The notes: a model not told the origin generated them from the letters alone. DNA of 45,170 bases from an uncultured Selenomonadales bacterium (GCA_946547205.1 CAMNPA010000001.1:1-45170), one strand, 5' to 3'. Positions 15,678 to 23,619 are shown, counted from the first letter of the stretch. Made by a program: numbers and translations.

Positions 15678-16943
15678 TCAAATTTTTATGGGAATGGTCA
15701 CGATTACAACGGTTCCGCCGCCTTCGCGTGGTCGTATCGTCAATTTTCCGCCGCACATCATTTTCAGTCGTTGTTGTATGTTCGCCAAAGCTGTATGCGG
15801 TTCGTAATCGGCGACAGGCTCAAATCCCGGTCCGCTGTCTTCCACGACAATTTCACTGCCGAAATCTGTCTGCCGTGTTTGAATTGAAATGCAAAGCGGA
15901 GCGTGTTCCGGGTCCATGCCGTGCTTGACGGCGTTTTCTACGATTGGCTGAAGTGTCAGCGGCGGCAACCGAAAATTTTCGTGCGGCGTATCGTACTCAA
16001 CCAAAAGGCTGTCCTCGAACTGAACCTGCTCAATGGAGAGATAGGCGCGCGTGTGTTCCAATTCGTCGGCGAAAGGAATAGTCTCTTCGCTTGCAATGGC
16101 GGTGAAATTTTTGCGGAGATAAGTTGTAAAATCTAACGTGACTTGTTGAGCTTTTTTCGGGTCTTGCGCACAAAGATAGTAAATGCTCATCATGGCGTTA
16201 TAAATGAAGTGCGGTCGCATTTGCAGTATCATGATATTGGCGCGCTGATTGGCAATTTCCCGTTGCTGCTCAAAATACTGCTCAATCTGATCGTAAAGGA
16301 TGATGACGAACAGCGAAAGAATTGAAACGCACACGGTTAAAACGACGGTCGCGAGAAGTTCAGTAATAACACCATTGATAAACACGACGACCTGCAACGG
16401 CAGCAGATGAATCAGGAAAGCGACGTAATATTTTTTGGGCAACTTGTCGCGTCGCTGTATCACGCTTGCCGTATTCAGAAACATAACCACAAACATTGGA
16501 GCCACCATAAGCGAATGCCAAGAAACTTGTACAAATTGGTTGTCCGGCGTGACGTAATAAAAAATCGTCGTAAACGGTGCTGATGTCAACATGATAAAAT
16601 ATATTACCCACAAGGCGATAACAGTTCGGGAAAGTGAACTCTTCCGCAGGTCTTCGCCGCAAGTGTGTAACAGGTACGCCGTAAACATTGGCATCGGTAT
16701 CGAAAGGAACAGATATTCAAAATAGGCAACAATTTCTTCCACAAGTGCCATGCTCGGATCAGTGTAAACCAACAGGTCGACGAAAGCAGAAATCATATAC
16801 AACATTAAATCGGCAAACAAAATTACGAAGAAACGTTTGTTCCATTGATTCATGCCGGGAATCATGAAAGAAATCCAAAGTATCAGCACCGTCAATGTAA
16901 TTACCGCGCCGCATACGAAGAAATAAAAATTTTCCAAACTCAT
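15678..16943 (-). CDS. LytS-type membrane sensor histidine kinase
   Basis: The protein has 421 residues. The first 215 hold about six or seven hydrophobic segments (for instance VITLTVLILWISFMI, FFVILFADLMLYMI and LLATVVLTVCVSILSLFVIIL), followed by a short coiled linker. The kinase core is of the LytS/His_kinase class: phospho-acceptor region LQMRPHFIYNAMMSIYYL, N box PIVENAVKHG and G box EDSGPGFEPV. The start overlaps the response regulator stop in an ATGA, so the two are translated in concert and form a pair. The ligand is unknown; the multi-span sensor has no large extracellular domain, which suits a small peptide or a membrane signal. It lies beside the peptide natural-product locus, so sensing that product is possible but unproven. 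Confidence 0.9.
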   Translation of the reverse strand: MSLENFYFFVCGAVITLTVLILWISFMIPGMNQWNKRFFVILFADLMLYMISAFVDLLVYTDPSMALVEEIVAYFEYLFLSIPMPMFTAYLLHTCGEDLRKSSLSRTVIALWVIYFIMLTSAPFTTIFYYVTPDNQFVQVSWHSLMVAPMFVVMFLNTASVIQRRDKLPKKYYVAFLIHLLPLQVVVFINGVITELLATVVLTVCVSILSLFVIILYDQIEQYFEQQREIANQRANIMILQMRPHFIYNAMMSIYYLCAQDPKKAQQVTLDFTTYLRKNFTAIASEETIPFADELEHTRAYLSIEQVQFEDSLLVEYDTPHENFRLPPLTLQPIVENAVKHGMDPEHAPLCISIQTRQTDFGSEIVVEDSGPGFEPVADYEPHTALANIQQRLKMMCGGKLTIRPREGGGTVVIVTIPIKI

Positions 16944-17545
16944 TCATCTGCACCGCCCAACGGAAACGGATAGCGAAGGTTTTTCAGTTGCGCACGTACA
17001 TTTTCGGACGTAATCGGCTTTAGCAGGAATCCGCCGGCTCCTGTGCTCCACGCGTCAAAGGAATATTCGACGTACGCGGTCAGATAAACAACGTTCGTTC
17101 GCGGATTTATCTCAAGCAACGAGCGGGAAAGGTCAAAGCCGTTTGTTTTGCCCGTTCCCATTTCAATATCGAGAAAAGCCAGCGCAATTAAATTTGTCTT
17201 GGCGTATTCGATCGCTTCCAACGGTCGAGTAAAGCCCGTGATTATGGCATTGGGCATCACTTCTTCCAAAATCGGCAAGGCACCCGAAAGGAAAATTTTT
17301 CTGTCGTCCACCATGATAACTTTCGGTTCGTCGTCGCTTTCCAGTACAGCCGAAATCAATGTATTAACGTCCGTACCGAGGCAACGTGAGAGACGTACAA
17401 TCATTGCGGCGTCCGGCAAACGACTGCCGTTTTCCCAGCGAGCAACCGTCGAACGAGTCACGTACATTCGTTCTGCCAATTCCCGCTGAGAAAGTCCTTT
17501 GGCTGTGCGAAACCTTCTCAAGTTTTCTGCAAACAGTATACGCAT
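16940..17545 (-). CDS. Response regulator of reversed layout: XRE helix-turn-helix then receiver
   Basis: In this 201-residue protein the DNA-binding domain comes first. Residues 8-62 are a Cro/CI-type helix-turn-helix (GLSQRELAERMYVTRSTVARWENG). Residues 75-190 are a CheY-like receiver with acidic pocket Asp80/Asp81, phospho-acceptor Asp126 in AFLDIEMG, Thr156 and Lys176 (LLKP). Most response regulators have the receiver first; the LytS partners usually carry a LytTR domain, absent here. Only a weak GAAGTGAGC precedes the start, and a candidate promoter lies 30-58 bases upstream. It overlaps the kinase gene by four bases. It is likely to regulate its own operon and perhaps the neighbouring one. 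Confidence 0.85.
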   Translation of the reverse strand: MRILFAENLRRFRTAKGLSQRELAERMYVTRSTVARWENGSRLPDAAMIVRLSRCLGTDVNTLISAVLESDDEPKVIMVDDRKIFLSGALPILEEVMPNAIITGFTRPLEAIEYAKTNLIALAFLDIEMGTGKTNGFDLSRSLLEINPRTNVVYLTAYVEYSFDAWSTGAGGFLLKPITSENVRAQLKNLRYPFPLGGADE

Positions 17546-17574
17546 TTTTTTTTGCTCACTTCAATTTTTTCTGT

Positions 17575-17603
17575 AGTTTAATCATGCAGGGCGTGAAAAA
17601 CAA
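17575..17603 (-). promoter_or_regulatory. Candidate promoter of the XRE-receiver/kinase operon
   Basis: On the minus strand TTGTTT (17603-17598) is followed after 17 bases by TAAACT (17580-17575). Both boxes are partial matches to the vegetative consensus. The start codon is 30 bases beyond the -10 box. Confidence 0.3.
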
Positions 17604-17670
17604 TACAAAGCAAGTGTGACATTGTGGAACGCATCAAATTCGAGACTGAAAATTTTTTTGCAACAAAAGA

Positions 17671-17699
17671 GCCGCTCCGACGTTTGGAACGGCTTTTTT
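17671..17699. terminator. Hairpin terminator at the end of the RiPP/Rsb operon
   Basis: GCCGCTCC and GGAACGGC (17671-17678, 17686-17693) form an eight-position stem with one mismatch. T runs follow on both strands (TTTTTT on the plus, TCTTTT on the minus). It is about 100 bases past the STAS gene and is the only candidate end for that operon. Confidence 0.55.
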
Positions 17700-17789
17700 A
17701 TTTGCAATGTCAATTGAAGTTCCGCTTTAATTCGGTTGCTTGATTGCCGCGCGATAATTTTCTATCCGAGATGCCGGCGATAAAAACTT

Positions 17790-18122
17790 TCAAGGCAAAT
17801 CTTCCGCCGTTCCATAAATTTTAACGAGCATATCCATTCCCGACGCTTCCAAAACTTCTTTGATCATGCCGCTCGCGCCGAACAGCACAAATTTTTTCTT
17901 GTCACGTTTGGATTTTTTCGCCATACGCAACAAAACTCTGAGTCCCGCGCTCGAAATGTAGTCCATCGCCGTCATATCAATCGCAATGTTTTCGTGCGCC
18001 TGCAGGAATTCGTTGCCGACCTTATCGACTTGCGACGCCGTCACAGTGTCCACGCGCCCGATTATCGAAAATATTGCCCAGTCGTTGTGTGTCGTGCTTT
18101 TAAATTCAAGTTCCTTGCTCAT
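17790..18122 (-). CDS. STAS-domain anti-sigma factor antagonist
   Basis: This 110-residue single-domain STAS protein is of the SpoIIAA/RsbV type. The hallmark YISSAGLRVLLRMAKK is present, where a serine of the SSAG motif is the residue phosphorylated by an RsbW-type kinase and released by a PP2C phosphatase. Both partner types are encoded just upstream in the same operon (18304 and 19503), so a full partner-switching set is present apart from the regulated sigma factor or other target. It begins within the stop region of the 62-residue gene (four-base overlap). It is the last gene before the terminator at 17671. Confidence 0.92.
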   Translation of the reverse strand: MSKELEFKSTTHNDWAIFSIIGRVDTVTASQVDKVGNEFLQAHENIAIDMTAMDYISSAGLRVLLRMAKKSKRDKKKFVLFGASGMIKEVLEASGMDMLVKIYGTAEDLP

Positions 18123-18307
18123 TCGCTCTCGTCCTCCATAAATTTAAATTTTCTCGCGGCTGATACAGAATCCAATTCCTCTAAGTCAAGTTCACGGTCA
18201 AATTCGCGCCGGGCTTTCCGCACCGATAAAATCCTGCGCAATAATTCTTCGCGAACTCGGCTTAAACTCGCAAAGTTGATTCTTTTTAGTTCTTCCTCGA
18301 CGTTCAT
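18119..18307 (-). CDS. 62-residue charged protein with a RiPP-leader-like C-terminal motif
   Basis: This is a small, helix-rich, highly charged protein. The start is the ATG at 18305-18307, which overlaps the RsbW-like gene in an ATGA; an AGG lies nine bases upstream. Its end overlaps the STAS gene by four bases, so it is tightly coupled to both. The segment RELDLEELDSVSAA near residues 38-51 resembles the end of Nif11/NHLP leaders, which typically close with E-L-x-x-x-E-L-x-x-V-x-G-G or A-A. An 11-residue tail (RKFKFMEDESE) follows. It could be a second, atypical precursor, a decoy, or simply a regulatory helix for the switch proteins on either side. It has no recognised family. Confidence 0.6.
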   Translation of the reverse strand: MNVEEELKRINFASLSRVREELLRRILSVRKARREFDRELDLEELDSVSAARKFKFMEDESE

Positions 18308-18747
18308 GACAAGCCTGCCCTGTCGTCCGAAAGTTTCATGCCCAATTTCAAATGGTTGCAAAATAATTCGCCGTCGCGCCCGAAGTGATACGACATTTCA
18401 TCGAAGATGCGCCGCATAAACGAAATGCCAAGCCCGCCGACTTTCGCCGACTCCAAGTCAGAAGGTTTTTCCTTAATCTCTTCTTTCAAGAGCGGATTAA
18501 ACGGCTCGCCGCTGTCTTTCAGCTCAATGAAGAAATGTTCAGCCTCGCGATACGCACGAATCGAAATTTCTCCGACTTCACTTCCCGTGTAAGCGTAGTT
18601 GATGATGTTCGACGCCGCTTCTTCAAAGCCCAACTCCAAATAAATCTGCTTGTCGTCGGGAACGCCTGCCTTTTCTGCCGACTCCATCACGAAATCCAGC
18701 ATCGAATAATATTCCTCGCGTGTTGCAGGAAATTTTTGCCATTTCAT
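18304..18747 (-). CDS. RsbW/SpoIIAB-like serine kinase and anti-sigma factor
   Basis: This 147-residue GHKL ATPase has the N box FEEAASNIINYAY near residue 42, the G1 box DSGEPFNP near residue 78 and the glycine-rich lid GGLGISFMRRIFDEM near residue 104, all expected for the RsbW class. Such kinases bind a partner (classically a sigma factor) and phosphorylate a STAS antagonist. The start is supported by GCGAGGTGATATA and overlaps the end of the upstream gene by one base (TAATG). Between it and its presumed STAS substrate lies only the 62-residue gene. No sigma factor gene is found in the window, so the controlled target is elsewhere or is not a sigma factor. Confidence 0.9.
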   Translation of the reverse strand: MKWQKFPATREEYYSMLDFVMESAEKAGVPDDKQIYLELGFEEAASNIINYAYTGSEVGEISIRAYREAEHFFIELKDSGEPFNPLLKEEIKEKPSDLESAKVGGLGISFMRRIFDEMSYHFGRDGELFCNHLKLGMKLSDDRAGLS

Positions 18748-19506
18748 TATATCACCTCGCCGCCGATAGGTTTAGACGCCAACTCACAAAGAATTTCAAG
18801 TTCCGATTTGCCGTCGACTGAAATTTTATCAAGAAATTTATTGACCGCCGCATAAATTTTCGGACGTTCAAGCGGAAAAACTTTTTGGCAGTAGAATTGC
18901 AAGCGACCCGTGCATTTGTCGCCATCGAGCCCGAAAAAAAATTCTCTGCCTGTCCGAGTCAAAATTTCCAAACGTCGCGACTTGTCCGAGTGTGTCCGCC
19001 AAAATTTCGTCGAGTGCGTGATTTTTCATGCCGCCGAACAATCTCAACGTTTCGTAATGCGCCGACTCGTGTCGAAGTCTGATTGCGTGCGATTTTTCCG
19101 ACCAATCTTCCGCCGTCAACGACAATTTTTCTGCGGGAATGTTGCTGTACGGTGCGCGGTTGAGCAAAAGGATTCGGTGCGGCTCGCCGTCAATCGTCGC
19201 CGGTATCGTGAATGCGTTGACTGTCAGCGGTAAAATTTTTTTCTCGCGATTCATCAGCCACGCCGCCAATGTCGTGAAGTCGTCGTGATTTTCCGTGTCG
19301 ATGACGGGCAACTTTCCCGCCAGTGTTTGTGCGAATGAAATTTTTATCGCGCCGCGCAGTTTCAATTCCCTGCCGTAAAGTTCGGACAAAAATTTTATCG
19401 AATCGACTTCGCGCCATTTGACTAAAAATTTTTCGTCGGCAAGCGGCAAACTCGGCAAAATCTTTGGAACGTCGTAGCAGTGCGCCAAATATTCTTCAGC
19501 CGTCAA
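18747..19506 (-). CDS. HExxH-motif protein interrupted by a T8 homopolymer frameshift
   Basis: Two overlapping frames make one protein. The first frame starts at the TTG at 19504-19506 (coupled TTGA with the PP2C gene stop, GGTGGCG upstream) and runs 212 residues to 18868. The second frame continues to 18747 with good family-like sequence. A one-base drop in the T8 run (plus-strand A8 at 18934-18941) would join them into a 252-residue product. Residues 146-150 read HESAH, followed 17 residues later by DEILAD, which fits a zinc metallopeptidase-type site. The joint lies after this motif, at RQRIFF continuing GLDGDKCTG. The family is not recognised. The shift may be a sequencing error, phase variation or polymerase slippage. 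Position within the RiPP operon would suit a peptidase or regulatory role. Confidence 0.6.
18934..18941. repeat. A8/T8 homopolymer at the frameshift point
   Basis: Eight A on the plus strand (T8 on the coding strand) lie exactly where the reading frame of the HExxH gene has to change. Removing one base restores a single 252-codon frame. Homopolymers of this length are typical slippage sites. Confidence 0.7.
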
Positions 19507-21704
19507 TTTTTATCGCCACCGTTCCATTTCAAAGCCAACATCGTAATATCGTCGGACTGTTCGGCGTCGCCCGCGTGAAGTTTTATCGCCTCGCACATAT
19601 TCTCAAGCAAAATTTCAAGCGACTCCGATTTATCTTCGCCGTTCAGGACTTCGAGCAAATGATTTTCGCCAAAAAGTTTGCCCGCAACGTTCATTGCTTC
19701 CGTCACGCCGTCCGTGTACAGGAAAATCATATCGCCCGCCGACAAAACAATTTTCTTCTGCGGAAAAGGCACGTCCTCATCAATGCCGAGCATACAGCTT
19801 TTGCCAACGTCCATGAATTCAAACTTGTTGTCGCGACAGACAAGCGGCGCGTTGTGCCCGCCGTTGACGTAAACGAATTCGCCCGTCTGCAAGTTCAACA
19901 TTCCCATGAAAACCGTCACGAAAAGCATTTCGTCATTGTTTTTGCAGAGCTGTTGATTGGAAAGCGTCATCACTGCGGAAAAGTCGTCGGGATTATTCAT
20001 CGACAGCGCGAAGTTTTGCAGAATCGTTTTTGAATTTGCCATGAACAGCGCGGCAGGAACGCCTTTGCCCGAAACGTCGGCTATCGTGATGACCAAATGA
20101 TTTTCGTCGAGCAGATAGAAATCGTAAAAATCTCCGCCGACTTCTTTTGCCGCGTGCATCGTCGCGAAAATTTCAAAGTCCGTGCGGTCGAAATCAAAAT
20201 CATGCGGCAACATGCTCTGCTGAATATTCGTCGCAACGTTCAATTCGGTCGAAATGCGTTCGTTCTCGGCAGTCTCTTTCGCCAAGTTCGCCATGTAAAT
20301 TTTTAACTCGTCGGTCATTGCATTAAAGCACGTCGCAAGGTGTTCAATCTCGTCGCCCGTGTGAATGTCCAACTTTTTATCGAGATTGCCGCTTGAAATT
20401 TCGCGCACGCCGTCAGCCAGTTGATGAATCGGACTCAAAAATTTATTTGATTCGCGAATGGCGGAACGCAAAACGACAATCAACATGCCGACAATCAGAG
20501 CTGCGGAAAACAGCATTAAAAACATAAAGAGTCGTTCAATGTCGCCTTTGAAGTCGTTCATTTGCTGCATGATTTTATCTGTGGCTGTGCCGGCGGCAAC
20601 ATTAACGCTTTTATCTTCGATTATCCTGCCGAAACTCCAATTTGCAATTTTTATCGGCGCAAACGCTATGTAGTACTTGCCTTTAAAAACTTTGCCGTTC
20701 AATTCCAAGCTCACAACGTCATTTTCCATGTCCGTCATTCGCTTGAAGACCTTCGCCAAGTTTTCATCTTCACAAAGCCGCATATCGTTATCGCCGGCTG
20801 TAAAAATCCCGTCCTTTTCCGACGACATGATAATTTGTCCGTCTTGATTCACGATAACGGTTTTCATATCTTCATTTGAGTCCGAGTCCATCAGAAACTT
20901 GTAAACGTAATTGATCTCTGCACCGATTCCGACGCCGCCAGCAAAATTTCCGTCCGCATCGTGATAAGGATAAGCACCGTACAGAAAATAATTGCCGTCG
21001 ACGAGTTGCGGCTTGGTGAAAAGTCCGTTGCCCGTCTCTTTTATCGTTTGATACCAGCTCAATTTGTTTTGATAGTCGTCCGACAGCGTTACAAAAGTTT
21101 CGTTCGGATTGTAATCGACGCCGATGATATAATCGTTCTCGGAAACTATCATGATGTTGGCATTTTTGCCCGTATAATATTTTTCGGTCTGTGAAATTAT
21201 AAAATCGCCAATGTTCGACTCCAGATAAAGCTCCGCCAAAACTTCGGACGAAACGTCTTCCGCATTTTTATTGAGGAAGTGAGCATAAGCCTTTCCCACA
21301 GGAACTTTTTCATTTTTAGGATTCGGCAGGCGACGCGGAAGGTACTGCGACTTATTTTTTAAAATTGCTTCCATGTCAGCCGCGATGTATTCCACGTCCG
21401 TTGACAGCTCTTCCATTTTTCTATTGATAAGATCGGCGCGTATTTCTACTCTTTCGCGAATGTATGATTCTGTTTGCTCGCGATAAAGTTTTTCCGCCAA
21501 ATATGCCGTCTGTTCGCCCCATTGATAGCCGCGTGCGGTTATTTCAGATTCAATGAAATACAAAAACAGCGGCGCAGTCACCAATATAAAAAGGAACGTC
21601 ACCGCGACGCCTGAAAGTGACAGAAACAAAACACTCCGCCGCAAGCTCTTCTTTCGGAACGTCTTGTTAAGAAAATTTGTATATGCCTTGAGCTTTTCTA
21701 TCAT
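19503..21704 (-). CDS. Membrane-bound PP2C phosphatase with extracytoplasmic sensor (RsbU-like)
   Basis: The protein has 733 residues. A transmembrane helix near residues 25-50 (SVLFLSLSGVAVTFLFILV) is followed by a large extracytoplasmic sensor of Cache type (about 60-375), a second membrane helix (LFMFLMLFSAALIVGMLIVVL), a HAMP segment (about 415-465) and a C-terminal SpoIIE-type PP2C domain with EVGGDFYDF, VSGKGVPAALFM, GGHNAPL and YTDGVTEAMN. It should dephosphorylate the STAS protein in response to an outside signal. The start at 21702-21704 is chosen for the AAGGCGG site; an ATG seven codons upstream overlaps the maturase gene. It sits between maturase and HExxH gene in one operon, so an external cue is linked to production of the peptide. 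Confidence 0.92.
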   Translation of the reverse strand: MIEKLKAYTNFLNKTFRKKSLRRSVLFLSLSGVAVTFLFILVTAPLFLYFIESEITARGYQWGEQTAYLAEKLYREQTESYIRERVEIRADLINRKMEELSTDVEYIAADMEAILKNKSQYLPRRLPNPKNEKVPVGKAYAHFLNKNAEDVSSEVLAELYLESNIGDFIISQTEKYYTGKNANIMIVSENDYIIGVDYNPNETFVTLSDDYQNKLSWYQTIKETGNGLFTKPQLVDGNYFLYGAYPYHDADGNFAGGVGIGAEINYVYKFLMDSDSNEDMKTVIVNQDGQIIMSSEKDGIFTAGDNDMRLCEDENLAKVFKRMTDMENDVVSLELNGKVFKGKYYIAFAPIKIANWSFGRIIEDKSVNVAAGTATDKIMQQMNDFKGDIERLFMFLMLFSAALIVGMLIVVLRSAIRESNKFLSPIHQLADGVREISSGNLDKKLDIHTGDEIEHLATCFNAMTDELKIYMANLAKETAENERISTELNVATNIQQSMLPHDFDFDRTDFEIFATMHAAKEVGGDFYDFYLLDENHLVITIADVSGKGVPAALFMANSKTILQNFALSMNNPDDFSAVMTLSNQQLCKNNDEMLFVTVFMGMLNLQTGEFVYVNGGHNAPLVCRDNKFEFMDVGKSCMLGIDEDVPFPQKKIVLSAGDMIFLYTDGVTEAMNVAGKLFGENHLLEVLNGEDKSESLEILLENMCEAIKLHAGDAEQSDDITMLALKWNGGDKN

Positions 21705-21717
21705 TGAAAATTCCGCC

Positions 21718-23112
21718 TTATGCAACTACTCGTTTCAAACCTAAACTTTTGGCAAGCGCAATGATTTTGTCGTAGTAGCCGCCTTTGAAAAAATTGCACG
21801 TGCTTTTATCAACGCCGAAAAAATCTCCGTCGCCATTGTCGTACATTGCCATTCCGCGACAGCCGCCGCCGCAACGATTTTTATAATCGCAGTCCGCGCA
21901 TTCGGGATGTTTTTTGAAATATTCGCCAAGTCGCGTGGTCATAAGACGCATATACGTTTCGTCGTCCAAAATTTCCTTCAAGCTCTTGTCCGTTATTCGA
22001 GAAAAAAATTTTTTGTTGCCTTGAGCATAATTCATCGGCATACACGGAACTACAGAGCCGTCGCAATCGATCTGCATGTAGTTTCGCGCGTGTCCGCACA
22101 CGCAATGATTGTCGCACTTAAAATTTTCAGCCATTTTGACAATCGGAATTGAATATTCGGTCGTGTCGTAAGCCGCAAACATTCCCGACAAATGCAATGG
22201 TATCGGCGCGCCGTCGGCAATGTATTGCGGAATATATTCAAGGAAAAAATCATCTTGTTCTGCTCGCGTCAAAAGTTTGTCTTGCATGTCGTAAGCCGCG
22301 CCCGCCGCAAAAATTCTTCCAATGCCTACCGAATCGACGCCAAGTTTCGCCAAAAGTTTCACGCTCTCGCGAACAGAGTCAAGGTTGCCTTTGTGCAGGT
22401 CGAAAGATACATGTATGTTAAGATTTCTCTCGTGCAACAGCTTGACCGCCCGATAAAAAGCTTTTTCCGCGCCGTTAAAGCCTCTAAGCCAGTCGTGGCA
22501 ACCGATTCCGTCAAAACTTATTTGAAAGCCCGGACGCCAATTCCGTTTCTCCATCTCGGCAAGAAATTTTTCGTTAATCAGAATTCCGTTGGTGAAAATT
22601 TTTTTGACTCTGATGTCTTTGGCAAACAGCTCGTCGACAATTTCCCAAAAGTCTCTGCGAATTAAAGGCTCGCCGCCAATCAACGACACGCTTTGAACGC
22701 CGCAGTCAGCCATTTGCGCGATGATGTCCATGCATTGCTCGTGCGTGAACTCTTCAACTTTTTGCGGCGACGACGACATATAACAATGTCGACATTTGCA
22801 ATTGCATCTGCCAGTTATCAGCCACGCAATCGCGCGCAAAAATCGGTTGTCGTGAAATTTATACTCCTGAGAACTTTCGAGCGGCGAAATTTTTTCTGTG
22901 GTCTCAACATAACCGTCCGCGATAAATTTTTCAATGATTTTGCGTTGCGTCTCGTCAAACGATTCGCTTGCCGTTTTTCCGTCGCACAACTTGAGCACGT
23001 TATATTTTTTCGTCGGAAAGAAATTGACCTTCCGATTCTCGCGATTAACCACGCCGGTCGGCAAAAGTTTCCAGCCGCGCAACATGTATTCGCTTTTGAG
23101 TCTGTAAAACAT
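21718..23112 (-). CDS. Radical SAM/SPASM peptide maturase with PqqD-like front domain
   Basis: This 464-residue enzyme probably modifies the precursor peptide encoded just upstream. The N-terminal 75 residues look like a PqqD-type RiPP recognition element (LRGWKLLPTGVV to KFIADGYVETTE) that would grip the leader. The radical SAM core has CNCKCRHC (Cys103, Cys107, Cys110) and GGEPL. The C-terminal SPASM region has CDNHCVCGHARNY, DCDGSVVPC and CADCDYKNRCGGGC, enough cysteines for two auxiliary iron-sulfur clusters. SPASM enzymes form thioether, C-C or C-O links or epimerise residues. The start is the ATG at 23110-23112 behind AAGGTGAAGAA; the longer frame back to 23184 would translate through a terminator hairpin and is less likely. 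Confidence 0.9.
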   Translation of the reverse strand: MFYRLKSEYMLRGWKLLPTGVVNRENRKVNFFPTKKYNVLKLCDGKTASESFDETQRKIIEKFIADGYVETTEKISPLESSQEYKFHDNRFLRAIAWLITGRCNCKCRHCYMSSSPQKVEEFTHEQCMDIIAQMADCGVQSVSLIGGEPLIRRDFWEIVDELFAKDIRVKKIFTNGILINEKFLAEMEKRNWRPGFQISFDGIGCHDWLRGFNGAEKAFYRAVKLLHERNLNIHVSFDLHKGNLDSVRESVKLLAKLGVDSVGIGRIFAAGAAYDMQDKLLTRAEQDDFFLEYIPQYIADGAPIPLHLSGMFAAYDTTEYSIPIVKMAENFKCDNHCVCGHARNYMQIDCDGSVVPCMPMNYAQGNKKFFSRITDKSLKEILDDETYMRLMTTRLGEYFKKHPECADCDYKNRCGGGCRGMAMYDNGDGDFFGVDKSTCNFFKGGYYDKIIALAKSLGLKRVVA

Positions 23113-23128
23113 TTCTTCACCTTGTCTG

Positions 23129-23160
23129 AAAAAAAAGGCAGGACTATTATTAATCCCGCC
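23129..23160 (-). terminator. Leaky terminator between precursor and maturase genes
   Basis: GGCGGGA (23160-23154) and TCCTGCC (23143-23137) on the minus strand form a seven-pair stem with one G-U, followed by eight T. It starts 21 bases after the precursor stop. RiPP operons commonly have such an element to make much more precursor than enzyme mRNA. It also argues that the maturase start lies after it. Confidence 0.75.
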
Positions 23161-23180
23161 AAACAAATTTCTTTTTTTCG

Positions 23181-23477
23181 TCATTTGTTAAGATGTGGTG
23201 CACGGTTAGGATCACAGTCTCCGCCTTTGCCGCCTGCGACAGCTTCGAGTTCGTCGGCAGAAATTTCGCCTTCCTCGTCAGCATCTTGAGCCGCGAAATA
23301 AGCTTTTGCCTCGTCGAGAGAAATGTTGATGCCGAGTGTTTTGGCAAGTTCGCCGAGTTGAAGGATCTGCTCATCTGTCGCGTCCTCAACAGGAGTTTTG
23401 CCGATAATCTTTTTGACTTCAGCCCTGACCGCGTCGTCGCTCATAGCTCTCGTGTAGAATTCCTGAAACTTATCCAT
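23181..23477 (-). CDS. Nif11-like RiPP precursor peptide
   Basis: The precursor has 98 residues. Residues 1-70 form a helical Nif11-like leader (FQEFYTRAMSDDAVRAEV, then DEQILQLGELAKTLGINI). Residues 71-83 are the exporter-processing end ISADELEAVAGG, the usual double-glycine site for C39 peptidases. The core after Gly83 is KGGDCDPNRAPHLNK, 15 residues with one cysteine, two lysines and two prolines; a second GG at 85-86 allows a 12-residue core. AACGGAGGTATTCACT upstream is the best ribosome binding site in the locus. The maturase follows after a leaky terminator, and an NHLM exporter with C39 domain lies 6.3 kb away. With no cysteine pair, neither a disulfide nor a classical lanthipeptide ring pattern is possible in one chain. 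Confidence 0.88.
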   Translation of the reverse strand: MDKFQEFYTRAMSDDAVRAEVKKIIGKTPVEDATDEQILQLGELAKTLGINISLDEAKAYFAAQDADEEGEISADELEAVAGGKGGDCDPNRAPHLNK

Positions 23478-23609
23478 AGTGAATACCTCCGTTAAATTTT
23501 TGTTGCTGTCGATTCAGCTTGTCCCTTGCGGCTCAAATTTTTACTTCCTAATCATATATACGCTCGAAAACGCAAACCGTTAGGGCTTCCGAAAAAAAAA
23601 TTTTTCGCG

Positions 23610-23619
23610 CCGAATTCGG
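23610..23619. promoter_or_regulatory. Palindrome CCGAATTCGG in the divergent control region
   Basis: A perfect ten-base palindrome lies 22 bases upstream of the -35 box of the GNAT/ACP/ketosynthase operon and between the two divergent transcription units, next to an A9T5 tract. It is a candidate operator; no regulator can be assigned. Confidence 0.3.

Noticed and set aside
15574..15807. Plus-strand open frame at the kinase/WYL junction
   Set aside because: Most of it is antisense to the kinase gene; no ribosome binding site.
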